Counted from the first letter of the stretch, positions 9,441 to 18,571 are shown. The stretch is 64,000 nucleotides of DNA from Dactylosporangium vinaceum (GCF_019904175.1 NZ_CP061913.1:1984001-2048000), one strand, 5' to 3'. Made by a program: numbers and translations. The notes: generated by a model from the sequence alone, not told the origin.

Positions 9441-10187
9441 GTGAATGACGCGAAGATCCGGGTCGGCGTGCTTGGCGCGCGCGGCCGCATGGGCACCGAG
9501 GTGTGCGACGCCGTGACCGGCGCGGGGGACATGGAGCTCGTCGCCACGATCGACGACGGCGACGGCTTCGACCCGCTCGCGACCGCGCAGGTGGTCGTCG
9601 ACTTCACCACGCCCGACTCGGTGCTCGGCAACATCGACTGGTGCCTCGAGCACGGCGTGCACATGGTCATCGGCACGTCCGGCTTCACGACCGAGCGCAT
9701 CGAGCTGGTGCGGGACCGGCTGGCGACCCGGCCCGACCTCGGGATCGTCATCGCGCCGAACTTCGCCGTGGGTGCGGTACTGCTGATGGAGTTTGCGGCG
9801 AAAGCCGCCCGGCACTTCGAGTCCGTCGAGATCGTCGAGATGCACCACCCCAAGAAGATCGACGCGCCGAGCGGCACCGCGCTGCGCACGGCGCAGATCA
9901 TCGCCGAGGCGCGCGCGGAAGCGGGGCTCGGCGCGGTGCCCGACGCGACAAAGGAAGAGCTGGCCGGCGCGCGCGGGAGCGACGTCGAGGGCGTGCGCGT
10001 CCACGCGATCCGGGCCACCGGGCTCGTCGCCCACCAGGAGGTCCTCTTCGGCACCGCCGGCGAGACACTCACACTGCGGCACGACTCCTACGATCGCGCT
10101 TCCTTCATGCCGGGGGTACTGCTGGCAGTGCGCTCTGTGCTGAGCCGGCCCGGACTCACCGTAGGGCTGGGGTCACTGCTGGGCTAG
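9441..10187 (+). CDS. dapB: 4-hydroxy-tetrahydrodipicolinate reductase
   Basis: NAD(P)H-dependent reductase of the diaminopimelate/lysine pathway, making tetrahydrodipicolinate for peptidoglycan and lysine. The N-terminal nucleotide-binding loop is VGVLGARGRMG. The catalytic/substrate motif EMHHPKKIDAPSGTA near residue 133 carries the conserved His and Lys. At 248 residues it has the actinobacterial length. It starts at GTG 9441 with a leaderless promoter. The partner dapA lies about 5.4 kb downstream under an almost identical promoter, suggesting common expression level rather than an operon. Confidence 0.98.
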   Translation: MNDAKIRVGVLGARGRMGTEVCDAVTGAGDMELVATIDDGDGFDPLATAQVVVDFTTPDSVLGNIDWCLEHGVHMVIGTSGFTTERIELVRDRLATRPDLGIVIAPNFAVGAVLLMEFAAKAARHFESVEIVEMHHPKKIDAPSGTALRTAQIIAEARAEAGLGAVPDATKEELAGARGSDVEGVRVHAIRATGLVAHQEVLFGTAGETLTLRHDSYDRASFMPGVLLAVRSVLSRPGLTVGLGSLLG

Positions 10188-10234
10188 ACGTCCAAATGGT
10201 GGGACGCCAGGGCCACCGTTAGGCCGCAACAGCA

Positions 10235-10846
10235 TCACGCGGCGGTAACGGGAGCCTGTTCCAGGGATACGTGCCAGCGGATCTGCGGCACCAGCAGGTC
10301 ATCGACGTCGAGCGATCGACCGGCGCCGTCGGGGGCCCACCCGCTGCTCTCCAGAAATCGACGCGTCACGTTGTCGTCGGTGAACGTCCACGCAAGAGCT
10401 GTCGTGAATCCGTCAGAACGCCACAAATCAACACTCGCCGCCAGCAAACGGCTGCCGTGGCCGCGCCGTCCCCACCGGGGCTCGACCAGCACGTCCGTGA
10501 CGGCGGCGGCCGAGGCAAACGCCTTGTCAAGGGCGGTGTGATCTTCGTCCGGGGCAAGGGCGGTGTCGTCTGCCGGACCTGACGCGGCAAACCCCACGAC
10601 GTATGCTGACTCTGGCTGGGAGCCGGGCGAATCGACCTGTTCTACCGCCACCAGGACGCGGTGGGCCGGGCTCGGCGGCTCCGCGATTGCCTCCCGCCAG
10701 CGGCGGGTAATCCAGTCCTCGTCCAGCCGGTCGAGGACGTGTTTGGGCAGCAGCCGCCGATAGGCGACCCGCCACGTCGTGAGTTGGATGCGCGCGATCT
10801 CGACGACGTCGTCGAGCCGCGCCGGACGGACGAACCCGAGCGTCAT
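10235..10846 (-). CDS. GNAT family N-acetyltransferase
   Basis: An acetyl-CoA-dependent N-acetyltransferase of unknown substrate. The N-terminus FVRPARLDDVVEIARIQLTTW is typical of GNAT beta1-alpha1. The acetyl-CoA loop is VEPRWGRRGHGSRLLAASV (RxxGxG/A-type), followed by the C-terminal beta-strand FLESSGW. From ATG 10846 it is 203 residues. That start is preceded by TAGGCT at 10855-10860, an 8-nt leaderless spacing; an upstream in-frame start would add 19 unconserved residues. It is convergent with dapB. Confidence 0.85.
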   Translation of the reverse strand: MTLGFVRPARLDDVVEIARIQLTTWRVAYRRLLPKHVLDRLDEDWITRRWREAIAEPPSPAHRVLVAVEQVDSPGSQPESAYVVGFAASGPADDTALAPDEDHTALDKAFASAAAVTDVLVEPRWGRRGHGSRLLAASVDLWRSDGFTTALAWTFTDDNVTRRFLESSGWAPDGAGRSLDVDDLLVPQIRWHVSLEQAPVTAA

Positions 10847-11004
10847 GAAGCAGCAGCCTACGGATTTTGTGTGAAGTCGAACTCGGCGGGGTAGCGCCCG
10901 CACGTCACAGTTGCACAGGTGTGAGCGTTAAGCCGTCTGTGACGCAACGCTGAGGCATTGATGGCACTGTCCGGTAGCGGCGAGTGATCAGGAGGGCAGA
11001 ACAG

Positions 11005-12393
11005 GTGGCGGAGCGAGGACGGGAGCTCGCGTCGACGGCCGTCCGGCCCCGACTGCGGCCCGGATTCAGGAAGGCGCTCATCGTGGTGGGCGTCTGGGCC
11101 GTCGTGTGGGCCTTCCTGATCGCCGCGGCGGCGCGCAACGGGTTCTTCGACCTCAAGGTCTACTACGGCGCGATGGACTACTGGGTCAACCGCGGCGGCG
11201 ACATCTACGACTACCTGACGCCCGGCACGCCCTACGGCTTCACGTACCCGCCGTTCGCCGCCGCGCTCATGTCGCCGATGTCGCTCATCAGCTGGAACGT
11301 GGCCCTCGTCATCAGCGTGACCATGAACGTCCTGGCCATGATGGCGATCCTGACGATGCTGCTCGACCCGATCTTCAAGCGCCAGGGCTGGTCGTACTGG
11401 TACGCGATGGGTATCGCCATGGCGCTCGCCGCCGCGTTCGAGCCGGTCCGCGAGACGGTGAACTTCGGGCAGGTCAACATCCTGCTGGTGTTCCTCATCG
11501 TCGCCGACGTGATGCTGCTGGTGAAGGGCGGCCACAAGCTCGGTGGCATCGGCATCGGCCTGGCCACCGCGATCAAGCTCACGCCCGGCGTCTTCATCGT
11601 CTACCTGGTGATCACCCGCCGCTGGCGCGCCGCCGCCGTCTCGGCCGCGACCGCCACCGCCGCCACCTGGGCCGCGGCGACGTTCGCCCCCGACGCCTCC
11701 CGCGTCTTCTGGACCGACGCCGTGTGGAACACCGACCGGGTGGGCTCGCCGACGTTCGTGTCCAACCAGGCGCTCACCGGCCTCGTCGGGCGGATCTTCA
11801 ACCCGGAGCCGATGAAGCCCCTGTGGCTGCTGCTCGTGCTGATCACCCTCGCGGTGTGGTACTGGCGCGCCCGTCGCGCCGTCAAGCACCGCGACGAGGT
11901 CGCCGGCCTGGCACTGACCGGCCTCGTCGGCTGCATGGTGAGCCCGATCACGTGGATTCACCACCTGGTCTGGACCGTCCCGGCGATCATCATCCTGTTC
12001 GACTACGCGACCGACCGCTCCCTTGACCCGCGGCGCCGGCGCAACCTGGCCATCGCGTTCGGCTTCTCGTTCGCGCTGCTGTGCAGCCGCACCCCGTGGG
12101 CCTTCCACGCCAAGTTCGACGGCCTCGGGCTCGTCGGCAGCAACGCGTACATCCTGCTGATGATCGGTCTGCTGTTCGGCCTGCCGATCCGTGAACCGGC
12201 CGACACCGGCGCCGATCAGCGGCCGGCGGGGGAGCCGGGGGAGGCCGGCGGACCGAACGTCGAGGACGTGCCCGACCTGGTCGACATCGACCGCAAGGTG
12301 ACGGCGGCCTTCGACGCGAAGGACCCCGACGGGTCGGTTCGCACGGAGTCCGGATCGGGGCTGGGTCCGCGTCGCCCGCTCGTGGGCGCATAG
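11005..12393 (+). CDS. GT87 (DUF2029) family membrane glycosyltransferase
   Basis: Polytopic GT-C-fold glycosyltransferase resembling the actinobacterial alpha-mannosyltransferases of the PimE group that use polyprenol-phosphate mannose at the outer face of the membrane. The first TM segment (about residues 25-45) is followed by the diagnostic FFDLKVYYGAMDYW loop with its conserved acidic residue, then DIYDY and YGFTYPPFAA, and about ten hydrophobic segments. The Pro/Gly-rich C-terminal tail is cytoplasmic. GTG 11005 is chosen because AGGAGG lies at 10990-10995; an earlier GTG at 10984 has none. Acceptor and sugar are inferred from family only. Confidence 0.85.
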   Translation: MAERGRELASTAVRPRLRPGFRKALIVVGVWAVVWAFLIAAAARNGFFDLKVYYGAMDYWVNRGGDIYDYLTPGTPYGFTYPPFAAALMSPMSLISWNVALVISVTMNVLAMMAILTMLLDPIFKRQGWSYWYAMGIAMALAAAFEPVRETVNFGQVNILLVFLIVADVMLLVKGGHKLGGIGIGLATAIKLTPGVFIVYLVITRRWRAAAVSAATATAATWAAATFAPDASRVFWTDAVWNTDRVGSPTFVSNQALTGLVGRIFNPEPMKPLWLLLVLITLAVWYWRARRAVKHRDEVAGLALTGLVGCMVSPITWIHHLVWTVPAIIILFDYATDRSLDPRRRRNLAIAFGFSFALLCSRTPWAFHAKFDGLGLVGSNAYILLMIGLLFGLPIREPADTGADQRPAGEPGEAGGPNVEDVPDLVDIDRKVTAAFDAKDPDGSVRTESGSGLGPRRPLVGA

Positions 12394-12490
12394 ACATTCC
12401 TGCTCAACCTGGCGGCGACCCTGTTTCACCGGGGCGCCGCCAGGGTCATGTCCGGGGCCGGGCGGGACCCGATAGGGCAGCGGCGATTTT

Positions 12491-12513
12491 TTGTCGTACC
12501 CCGGGGTTAGCCT
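12491..12513 (+). promoter_or_regulatory. DNA-damage-type promoter (TTGTCGTAC-N8-TAGCCT)
   Basis: TTGTCGTAC (12491-12499), 8 nt, then TAGCCT (12508-12513) and 7 nt to ATG 12521. The layout matches the LexA-independent RecA-NDp promoter recognised with PafBC in mycobacteria. It also matches, base for base in layout, the elements before recA and lhr in this window. Confidence 0.65.
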
Positions 12514-12520
12514 GCTGGCG

Positions 12521-13756
12521 ATGAGTGAGTACCTGACGCTGACGCAAGCCCGCCGGGTCGCCCTTGCCGCGCAAGGCTTCGCCGATCGGGCGCCGGGAGC
12601 CGTGCCCGAGCGCCGGCACGTGCGGCGGGTCCTGGAGCGCACCGGGCTGCTGCAGATCGACTCCGTGAACATCGTCCAGCGGGCGCACTACCTGCCCGCC
12701 TACAGCAGGCTCGGGCCGTATGACCCGGCGCTCCTGGACCGGTTGGCATACCGGCGGCCGCGCGAGGTGTTCGAATACTGGGCGCACGAAGCCTCCCTCG
12801 TCTCCGTCCACCTGCACCCGCTGCTGCGCTGGCGCATGCGCTCCGGCGGTGCCTGGGGCAGCATGGTCCGCATCGCCCGTGAGCAGCCCGACCTGGTCCG
12901 CTGGGTGCTCGAGGAGATCCGGGCCAAGGGCCCCATGAGCGCCGCCGAGGTCGAGGGCGACCTGGCCCAGCCGCGGCGCAAGGACCACTGGGGCTGGAAC
13001 TGGTCCGACACCAAGACCGCGCTCGAGTGGCTCTTCTACACCGGCGAGGTGAGCGTGGCCCGCCGCAACTCGTCGTTCGCCCGCGTGTACGACGTCCCGG
13101 ACCGCGTCCTGCCGCCGGAGATCGTCAACGCGCCCACACCGTCGGACGAGGACGCATATCGCGAGCTGGTCCGCGTCGCCGCCCGCGGCCTCGGCGTGTC
13201 GGCCGAGCCGGAGCTGCGCGACTACTTCCGGCTGCCGCTCGCCGGCGCCCGCCAGGCCATCGCGGAGCTGGTCGAGAGCGGCGAGCTGGTCCCGGTCGAG
13301 GTCGAGGGCTGGAAGCTTCGGGGGTACCTCCACGCCGACGCCCGGATTCCGCGCCGCATCACGGCGGCCACGCTTGTCAGCCCGTTCGACCCGCTCATGT
13401 GGGAACGCGGCCGGGTGCAGCGGCTGTTCGGCTTCAACTACCGCATCGAGATCTACGTGCCGCCGGCGCAGCGGCTGTACGGGTACTACGTCCTGCCCTT
13501 CCTCCTCGGCGACCGGCTGGTGGCCCGCGTCGACCTCAAGGCCGACCGGAAGGCGGGCATCCTGCAGATCCCCGCCGCCTGGATCGAGCCGCTCACGGGG
13601 CGCGGGGTGCCCGGCGAGGCCGAGGTGGCGGAGGCGCTGGCGGTGGAGCTGTGCCGGTTCGCCGGGTGGCTGGGGCTGGAGGAGGTGGATCTGCCGCAGC
13701 GGGGAGACTTCGCGGTGCCGCTGGCCAAGGCGTTGACGTCGACCGAGCTCGTGTGA
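12521..13756 (+). CDS. YcaQ/AlkX-type (HTH_42) DNA crosslink-repair glycosylase
   Basis: Winged-helix protein of the YcaQ/AlkX/AlkZ family, whose characterised members unhook DNA interstrand crosslinks by excising alkylated bases. The catalytic QxD motif of the family is visible as LLQIDSVNIVQRAHYLP near residue 46. FEYWAHEASLV and the C-terminal AATLVSPFDPLMWERGR / FNYRIEIYVP / YGYYVLPFL signatures follow. At 411 residues it is family length. The start ATG 12521 is fixed by the leaderless damage-type promoter; the frame is open 30 nt further upstream only through the promoter itself. No natural-product cluster is adjacent, so a housekeeping repair role is likelier than self-resistance. Confidence 0.88.
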   Translation: MSEYLTLTQARRVALAAQGFADRAPGAVPERRHVRRVLERTGLLQIDSVNIVQRAHYLPAYSRLGPYDPALLDRLAYRRPREVFEYWAHEASLVSVHLHPLLRWRMRSGGAWGSMVRIAREQPDLVRWVLEEIRAKGPMSAAEVEGDLAQPRRKDHWGWNWSDTKTALEWLFYTGEVSVARRNSSFARVYDVPDRVLPPEIVNAPTPSDEDAYRELVRVAARGLGVSAEPELRDYFRLPLAGARQAIAELVESGELVPVEVEGWKLRGYLHADARIPRRITAATLVSPFDPLMWERGRVQRLFGFNYRIEIYVPPAQRLYGYYVLPFLLGDRLVARVDLKADRKAGILQIPAAWIEPLTGRGVPGEAEVAEALAVELCRFAGWLGLEEVDLPQRGDFAVPLAKALTSTELV

Positions 13757-13761
13757 CTCCC

Positions 13762-13930
13762 GGCCCAGCGGCACCAGCTCAGCAGCACCGGCTCAGTGGC
13801 ACCGGCCCGGCGGCACCGGCTCAGCGGCACCGGCTCAGCGGACGGTGACCACCGACAGCCGTTCGGAAGACCGGGCACCGTCCGCGTCGCTGCCCGCTAG
13901 GCACCGTCCGCGTCGCTGCCCGCTGGGTGC
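13762..13930. repeat. Short tandem repeats downstream of ycaQ-like gene
   Basis: About six imperfect copies of a 13-14 bp unit (GGCACCGGCTCAGC) span 13762-13845. A 26-bp perfect-to-near-perfect tandem pair beginning GGCACCGTCCGCGTCGC follows at about 13876-13928. No gene is seen in 13757-14037. Confidence 0.75.
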
Positions 13931-14037
13931 CGGAGGGCCGGCCCGGGATTGGGTTGAGGTGCGTGGTGGCGACGGGTCGGCCGTTCGGGGTGGGGCGGTG
14001 GAGCTTTCGGGCAGGTCGACCTCTGGCGGGGGCGGTG

Positions 14038-14043
14038 TAAGTT
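14038..14043 (+). promoter_or_regulatory. Leaderless -10 element (TAAGTT) for DUF2752 gene
   Basis: TAAGTT plus 6 nt precedes GTG 14050. Confidence 0.55.
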
Positions 14044-14049
14044 TGGATC

Positions 14050-14622
14050 GTGACGTCACCGATGTCGGCCCCTGCGCCCGGGTCACTCGAAGGAGTGCTT
14101 CCTGAGGTGCCGCAGCTCGGCGTGCCAGTGGTGCACGAGGGCGTGCCGATGCCGCCCATGTACCACTACGCGTACCAGCCGCCGAAGGGGAAGTTCCAGC
14201 GGCTCATCGAGCGGCTGCCGCGGTGGGCGGGGCCGGCCGGAGTCGGAGCGCTGATCTCGGGCGGGGTGGCGTACACGCTGCTCATGCGGCCTACGTCGGC
14301 CGGCGCGGCCGATCAGCCCACCTGCATCATGAAGCTGCTCACCGGGTTCGACTGCCCGGGGTGCGGTGGGACGCGGGCGGCCTGGTACATGCTGCACGGG
14401 GACATCCCGGCGGCGGCGCATCACCACGCGCCGCTGGTGTTCGCGGCGCCCTTCCTGGCGTACCTGTACGTGGCCTGGACGGTGAACCGGCTCGGGCTGC
14501 CGTTCAAGCTGCCCATGCTGCAGATCTCGAACAAGGCGCTCGTCATTTTCCTGGCGGCCTGGCTGGCGTTCAGCGTGCTGCGCAATCTTCCGTGGACGCC
14601 GTTCACCTACTTCTTCGTCTGA
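14050..14622 (+). CDS. DUF2752 membrane protein
   Basis: Small integral membrane protein of unknown function. The DUF2752 signature FDCPGCGGTRA near residue 96, a CPxCGGTR motif at a membrane boundary, is followed by HGDIPAAAHHHAPLV and at least two more TM segments. A Pro-rich N-terminal tail of about 45 residues precedes the first TM. At 190 residues it is somewhat longer than the core family because of this tail. The start is set by a leaderless promoter. Paired Cys suggest metal or redox chemistry, but this is unproven. Confidence 0.85.
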   Translation: MTSPMSAPAPGSLEGVLPEVPQLGVPVVHEGVPMPPMYHYAYQPPKGKFQRLIERLPRWAGPAGVGALISGGVAYTLLMRPTSAGAADQPTCIMKLLTGFDCPGCGGTRAAWYMLHGDIPAAAHHHAPLVFAAPFLAYLYVAWTVNRLGLPFKLPMLQISNKALVIFLAAWLAFSVLRNLPWTPFTYFFV

Positions 14623-14629
14623 CCCGGAG

Positions 14630-14705
14630 ACCGTGACCCCGAGACCGTGACCCGGAGACGCCGGTCCGGAGACGCCGATCTGGAGACGCCGATCTGGAGA
14701 CAGAT
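14630..14705. repeat. 12-14 bp tandem repeat (GAGACGCCGATCTG)
   Basis: Repeated GAGACCGTGACCC and GAGACGCCGATCTG units run between the DUF2752 gene and thyX. Nothing else is seen in this 155-bp gap except the thyX promoter. Confidence 0.7.
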
Positions 14706-14765
14706 CACCCGCGCCGGCTGACCGGGGACGGCTGAGCCGAAGGCGGCGGCGCCGCCGCGGCCTTG

Positions 14766-14771
14766 TAAGCT
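14766..14771 (+). promoter_or_regulatory. Leaderless -10 element (TAAGCT) for thyX
   Basis: TAAGCT plus 6 nt precedes ATG 14778. Confidence 0.55.
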
Positions 14772-14777
14772 CGGCGG

Positions 14778-15515
14778 ATGCTCTCCGTCAAAGCCATCGC
14801 CTGGACGCACTTCGAACCCCCGGCCGACGTCCCGTGGGAGACCGATGCGGACGGCGGCGAGGCTCTTGCGGAGTTTGCCGGGCGGGCCTGCTACCAGTCG
14901 TGGAGCAAGCCCAACCCGGCCACCGCCACGAACGCCGGATACCTCCAGCACATCCTCGAGGTGGGCCACCTCAGCGTCCTGGAGCACGGCACCGTCACGT
15001 TCTATCTGACCGGTGTGTCGCGCTCGTTCACGCATGAGCTGGTCAGGCACCGGCACTTCTCGTTCTCGCAGCTCTCCCAGCGCTACGTGCCGGGGCGCGA
15101 GCAGGCAATGGTCGAGCCGGCCGTGATCGCGGAGGACCCGGCGCTGCACAAGACGTTCGTTGAGGCGGGCGAGGCGGCGCTGCGGGCCTACAACGAGCTG
15201 CTCGAAGGGCTCGAGGCCAAGTTCGCCGACGTCGAGAACAAGACGTCGCGGCGCAAGCAGGCGCGGCAGGCGGCGCGGGCGGTGCTGCCGAACGCGGCCG
15301 AGACGCGCATCGTGGTCACCGGCAACTACCGGGCCTGGCGGCACTTCGTCACCATGCGGGCGAGCGAGGGCGCCGACGTCGAGATCCGCGAGGTCGCGGT
15401 CGCCTGCCTGCGGGAACTGCAGCGGATCGCGCCGAGCGTGTTCGGGGATTTCACGATCGCCGAGCTGCCCGACGGCACCGAGGTGGCGTCCCCGCAGTAC
15501 ACCTGGGAATCTTGA
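14778..15515 (+). CDS. thyX: FAD-dependent thymidylate synthase ThyX
   Basis: Flavin-dependent methylation of dUMP to dTMP using methylene-tetrahydrofolate and NADPH. The ThyX motif [15 protein letters not shown] near residue 90 (RHRxxSxxxxSxR) binds flavin and substrate. [17 protein letters not shown] lies upstream and a C-terminal [13 protein letters not shown] stretch downstream. At 245 residues it is full length. The thyX-dapA-rnj-ftsK order is conserved among Actinobacteria. Confidence 0.98.
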   Translation: MLSVKAIAWTHFEPPADVPWETDADGGEALAEFAGRACYQSWSKPNPATATNAGYLQHILEVGHLSVLEHGTVTFYLTGVSRSFTHELVRHRHFSFSQLSQRYVPGREQAMVEPAVIAEDPALHKTFVEAGEAALRAYNELLEGLEAKFADVENKTSRRKQARQAARAVLPNAAETRIVVTGNYRAWRHFVTMRASEGADVEIREVAVACLRELQRIAPSVFGDFTIAELPDGTEVASPQYTWES

Positions 15516-15539
15516 GAAATGCTTCCCAGAGCCTTCCGC

Positions 15540-15545
15540 TAGGTT
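15540..15545 (+). promoter_or_regulatory. Leaderless -10 element (TAGGTT) for dapA
   Basis: TAGGTT plus 6 nt precedes ATG 15552, matching the dapB promoter in hexamer and spacing. Confidence 0.6.
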
Positions 15546-15551
15546 GTCCGT

Positions 15552-16505
15552 ATGACACGAACCGGTTCCGTCCCCGGCCGGCCGTTCGGCCGGCTGCTCA
15601 GCGCGATGGTCACGCCGTTCCGGCCTGACGGTTCGCTCGATGTCGACGGCGCCGCCCGGCTCGCCGCCCACCTGGTCGACGAGCAGGAGCACGACGGCCT
15701 GGTGATCAACGGTACGACCGGCGAGTCGGCGACCACGAGCGACGCGGAGAAGGACCAGGTGCTCCGCGCGGTCGTGGAGGCCGTGGGCGACCGGGCGACG
15801 GTGATCGCCGGGGTCGGCACCAACGACACCGCGCACTCCGTGGAGCTCACCCGGGCCGCCGAGAAGGCCGGCGCCGACGGGCTGCTCGTGGTGACGCCGT
15901 ACTACAACAAGCCGCCCCAGGCGGGGCTGGTCCAGCACTTCCGGACCGTCGCCGACGCCTCCGGGCTGCCGGTGATGCTCTACGACATCCCGGGCCGGGC
16001 CGGTACGGCGATCGAGACCGACAGCCTGTGCCGGCTGGCCGAGCACGAGCGCATCGTCGCGGTCAAGGACGCGAAGGGCGACCTCGGCGAGACCGCCTGG
16101 GTGCTCAAGCGCACGGACCTCGCGTACTACTCGGGTGAGGACAAGCTGACGCTGCCGCTGCTTTCCGTGGGTGCGGTCGGCGTGGTCGGAGTACCCACAC
16201 ATGTGTTTGGTCCGGAAACGAAAGCAATGATCACCGCGTATGAATCGGGCGACGTGGCCCGGGCCCGCGACCTGCATCTCCAACTGCTTCCGGCGTTCTG
16301 TGGCTTCTTCCGGACGCAGGGTGTCATCCTGACCAAGGCCGCCCTGACGCTGCTGGGCCTGCCCGCCGGGCCGGTCCGGCCGCCGCTGGTGGGGGCGAAC
16401 GCCGCGGAGCTCGGTCGGTTGCGGGAGGATTGCGCGGAGGCGGGCCGGACCGTCGGCACCGCTGACCAGATGGCGCACCACAATGAACTCGGAGTGGCCC
16501 TATGA
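15552..16505 (+). CDS. dapA: 4-hydroxy-tetrahydrodipicolinate synthase
   Basis: Schiff-base aldolase condensing pyruvate with aspartate semialdehyde, the first committed step to diaminopimelate and lysine. Visible are the substrate-binding GTTGESATTSDAEK, VTPYYNKPPQAGL with the catalytic Tyr, YDIPGRAGTAIE, and the Schiff-base Lys in IVAVKDAKGDL near residue 175. At 317 residues it is usual length. Its stop overlaps the start of the RNase J gene (ATGA at 16502-16505), giving translational coupling of lysine synthesis and an RNase, a known actinobacterial arrangement. Confidence 0.98.
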   Translation: MTRTGSVPGRPFGRLLSAMVTPFRPDGSLDVDGAARLAAHLVDEQEHDGLVINGTTGESATTSDAEKDQVLRAVVEAVGDRATVIAGVGTNDTAHSVELTRAAEKAGADGLLVVTPYYNKPPQAGLVQHFRTVADASGLPVMLYDIPGRAGTAIETDSLCRLAEHERIVAVKDAKGDLGETAWVLKRTDLAYYSGEDKLTLPLLSVGAVGVVGVPTHVFGPETKAMITAYESGDVARARDLHLQLLPAFCGFFRTQGVILTKAALTLLGLPAGPVRPPLVGANAAELGRLREDCAEAGRTVGTADQMAHHNELGVAL

Positions 16506-18190
16506 CGGTGGCGCACGTCGAGCTCGATCCGCCGCCCCCTGCGGGGCCGAACACCCTGCGGGTCACCCCGCTGGGTGGGCTCGGCGCGATCGGCCGCAAC
16601 ATGACGCTGCTGGAGTACGACGGCAAACTGCTCGTCATCGACTGTGGCGTGCTGTTTCCCGACGTCGAGCAGCCCGGTGTCGATCTCATCCTGCCCGACT
16701 TCTCCTCGATCCTCGACCGCCTGAACCAGGTTCAGGCGATCGTGCTCACGCACGGGCACGAGGACCACATCGGCGCGGTGCCCTACCTGCTGGCGCACAA
16801 GCCCGACATCCCGCTCGTCGGCTCCAAGTTCACGCTCGCGCTCGTCGAGGCGAAGCTGGCCGAGCGGCGCATCGAGCCCTACTCGCTGACCGTCGCCGAG
16901 GGGCAGGTGGAGCGCCTCGGGCCGTTCGAGTGCGAGTTCTTCGCGGTCAACCACTCGATCCCGGACGCGCTCGCGGTCGCGGTGACCACCGGCGCCGGCA
17001 CGCTGCTGCACACCGGCGACTTCAAGATGGACCAGCTGCCGCTCGACGGGCGGATCACCGACCTGGCCGGGTTCGCGCGGCTCGGCGCCAGCGGCGTCGA
17101 CCTGCTGCTGTCGGACTCGACGAACGCCGAGATCCCCGGCTTCGTCACCCCGGAGCGCGAGATCGGCCCGGTGCTGGAGCGGATCTTCGGGCGCGCGACC
17201 GGGCGCATCATCGTCGCGTCGTTCGCGTCGCACGTGCACCGCGTCCAGCAGGTGTTCGACGCGGCCGCCATGCACGGGCGCAAGGTGGCCCTGATCGGCC
17301 GCTCGATGGTGCGCAACATGGGCATCGCCCGCGACCTGGGCCTGCTGCGCATCCCGCACGGCCTGGTCGTGGCGATCGACGAGGCGATGAGCCTGCCGCC
17401 GGAGCGGGTGGTGCTCATGTCCACCGGGTCGCAGGGCGAGCCGATGAGCGCGCTCGGACGCATGGCCAACGGCGACCACCGGCACATCGTGATCGGCGAG
17501 GGCGACACCATCGTGCTCGCGTCGTCGCTGGTGCCCGGCAACGAGACAGCGGTCTACCGGGTGATCAACCAGCTCTCCCGCGCGGGCGCGATAGTCGTGC
17601 ACAAGGATGTCGCCAAGGTCCACGTCTCCGGGCACTCGCCCGCCGGGGAGCTGTTGTACCTGCTCAACGTGGTCAAGCCGCGCAACTTCATGCCCGTGCA
17701 CGGCGAGTGGCGCCACCTGCGCGCGCACGCCCAGCTGGCCCGAGAGGCCGGGGTGCCGGACGAGCGCGTCGTGCTCTGCGAGGACGGCGACGTGGTCGAC
17801 CTGGTCGACGGCGAGGCTCGGCTGGTCGGGCACATCCGCTCGCGCTACGTGTACGTCGACGGCCTGGCCATCGGCGACGTCGGCGAGTCGCTGCTGAGCG
17901 AGCGGCGCATCCTCGGCGACGGGGGCTTCATCGCGGCGACGGTGGTGATCGACTCCGTCACCGGCAAGGTGGTGGCCGGCCCGACCGTCTCGGCGAAGGG
18001 GTTCTCCGACGACCCGGCGGTCTTCAACGCGGTGCTGCCACTCGTCACCGAGGCCCTCAACAAGGCCGCGACCGAGGGCATCACCGACCCCCACCAGCTC
18101 CAGCAGATCGTGCGGCGCACGGTCGGGCGGTGGGTGAACGAGGCGTACCGGCGCCGTCCCATGATCGTGCCGACGGTGGTCGAGGTCTGA
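16502..18190 (+). CDS. rnj: Ribonuclease J
   Basis: Metallo-beta-lactamase-fold ribonuclease with endo- and 5'-3' exonuclease activity in RNA processing. The HxHxDH zinc motif is LTHGHEDHIGAVPYL near residue 80. LLHTGDFKMDQ, LLLSDSTNAE, the beta-CASP STGSQGEP and VHVSGHSPAGEL follow, then the C-terminal domain of usual size. It overlaps dapA by 4 nt and is followed after 1 nt by the DUF2784 gene. The same window also encodes RNase Y (61.9 kb), so this genome carries both initiating RNases. Confidence 0.97.
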   Translation: MTVAHVELDPPPPAGPNTLRVTPLGGLGAIGRNMTLLEYDGKLLVIDCGVLFPDVEQPGVDLILPDFSSILDRLNQVQAIVLTHGHEDHIGAVPYLLAHKPDIPLVGSKFTLALVEAKLAERRIEPYSLTVAEGQVERLGPFECEFFAVNHSIPDALAVAVTTGAGTLLHTGDFKMDQLPLDGRITDLAGFARLGASGVDLLLSDSTNAEIPGFVTPEREIGPVLERIFGRATGRIIVASFASHVHRVQQVFDAAAMHGRKVALIGRSMVRNMGIARDLGLLRIPHGLVVAIDEAMSLPPERVVLMSTGSQGEPMSALGRMANGDHRHIVIGEGDTIVLASSLVPGNETAVYRVINQLSRAGAIVVHKDVAKVHVSGHSPAGELLYLLNVVKPRNFMPVHGEWRHLRAHAQLAREAGVPDERVVLCEDGDVVDLVDGEARLVGHIRSRYVYVDGLAIGDVGESLLSERRILGDGGFIAATVVIDSVTGKVVAGPTVSAKGFSDDPAVFNAVLPLVTEALNKAATEGITDPHQLQQIVRRTVGRWVNEAYRRRPMIVPTVVEV

Positions 18191-18191
18191 C

Positions 18192-18563
18192 GTGTACGCG
18201 GCGCTGGCCACGACGGTTCTGGTGCTGCACTTCGGCTACCTGGCGTACCTGGTCCTGGGTGGCTTCCTCGTCTGGCGGTGGCCAAGGGCCTTCTGGCCCC
18301 ACCTGGCCGCCGCCATCTGGGGGCTGCTCGTCGTCACGATCCCGCTGACCTGCCCGCTCACCGTCGCCGAGCACTGGGCGCGGCGCAAGGCGGGGCAGTC
18401 GGTCCAGGACAAGGGCTTCATCGACGTGTACATCGAGAACGTGCTCTACCCCGAGAAGTACACCCACTATCTGCAGGTCCTGGTCGGCCTGATCGTCGTG
18501 TTCTCCTACGCGGTCGCCGTGCTGAAGCTGCGCCAACGGCGTGCCGAAACTACATCCGCGTAA
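18192..18563 (+). CDS. DUF2784 membrane protein
   Basis: Small membrane protein of unknown function with about three TM segments: LATTVLVLHFGYLAYLVLGG, the segment around LAAAIWGLLVVTIPL, and the C-terminal VLVGLIVVFSYAVAVL. The family signature CPLTVAEHWAR near residue 55 is present. At 123 residues it is usual length. The GTG start lies 1 nt after the rnj stop, so it is probably translated by coupling in the dapA-rnj operon. ftsK follows 20 nt later with its own promoter. Confidence 0.88.
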   Translation: MYAALATTVLVLHFGYLAYLVLGGFLVWRWPRAFWPHLAAAIWGLLVVTIPLTCPLTVAEHWARRKAGQSVQDKGFIDVYIENVLYPEKYTHYLQVLVGLIVVFSYAVAVLKLRQRRAETTSA

Positions 18564-18571
18564 CTACCCGA

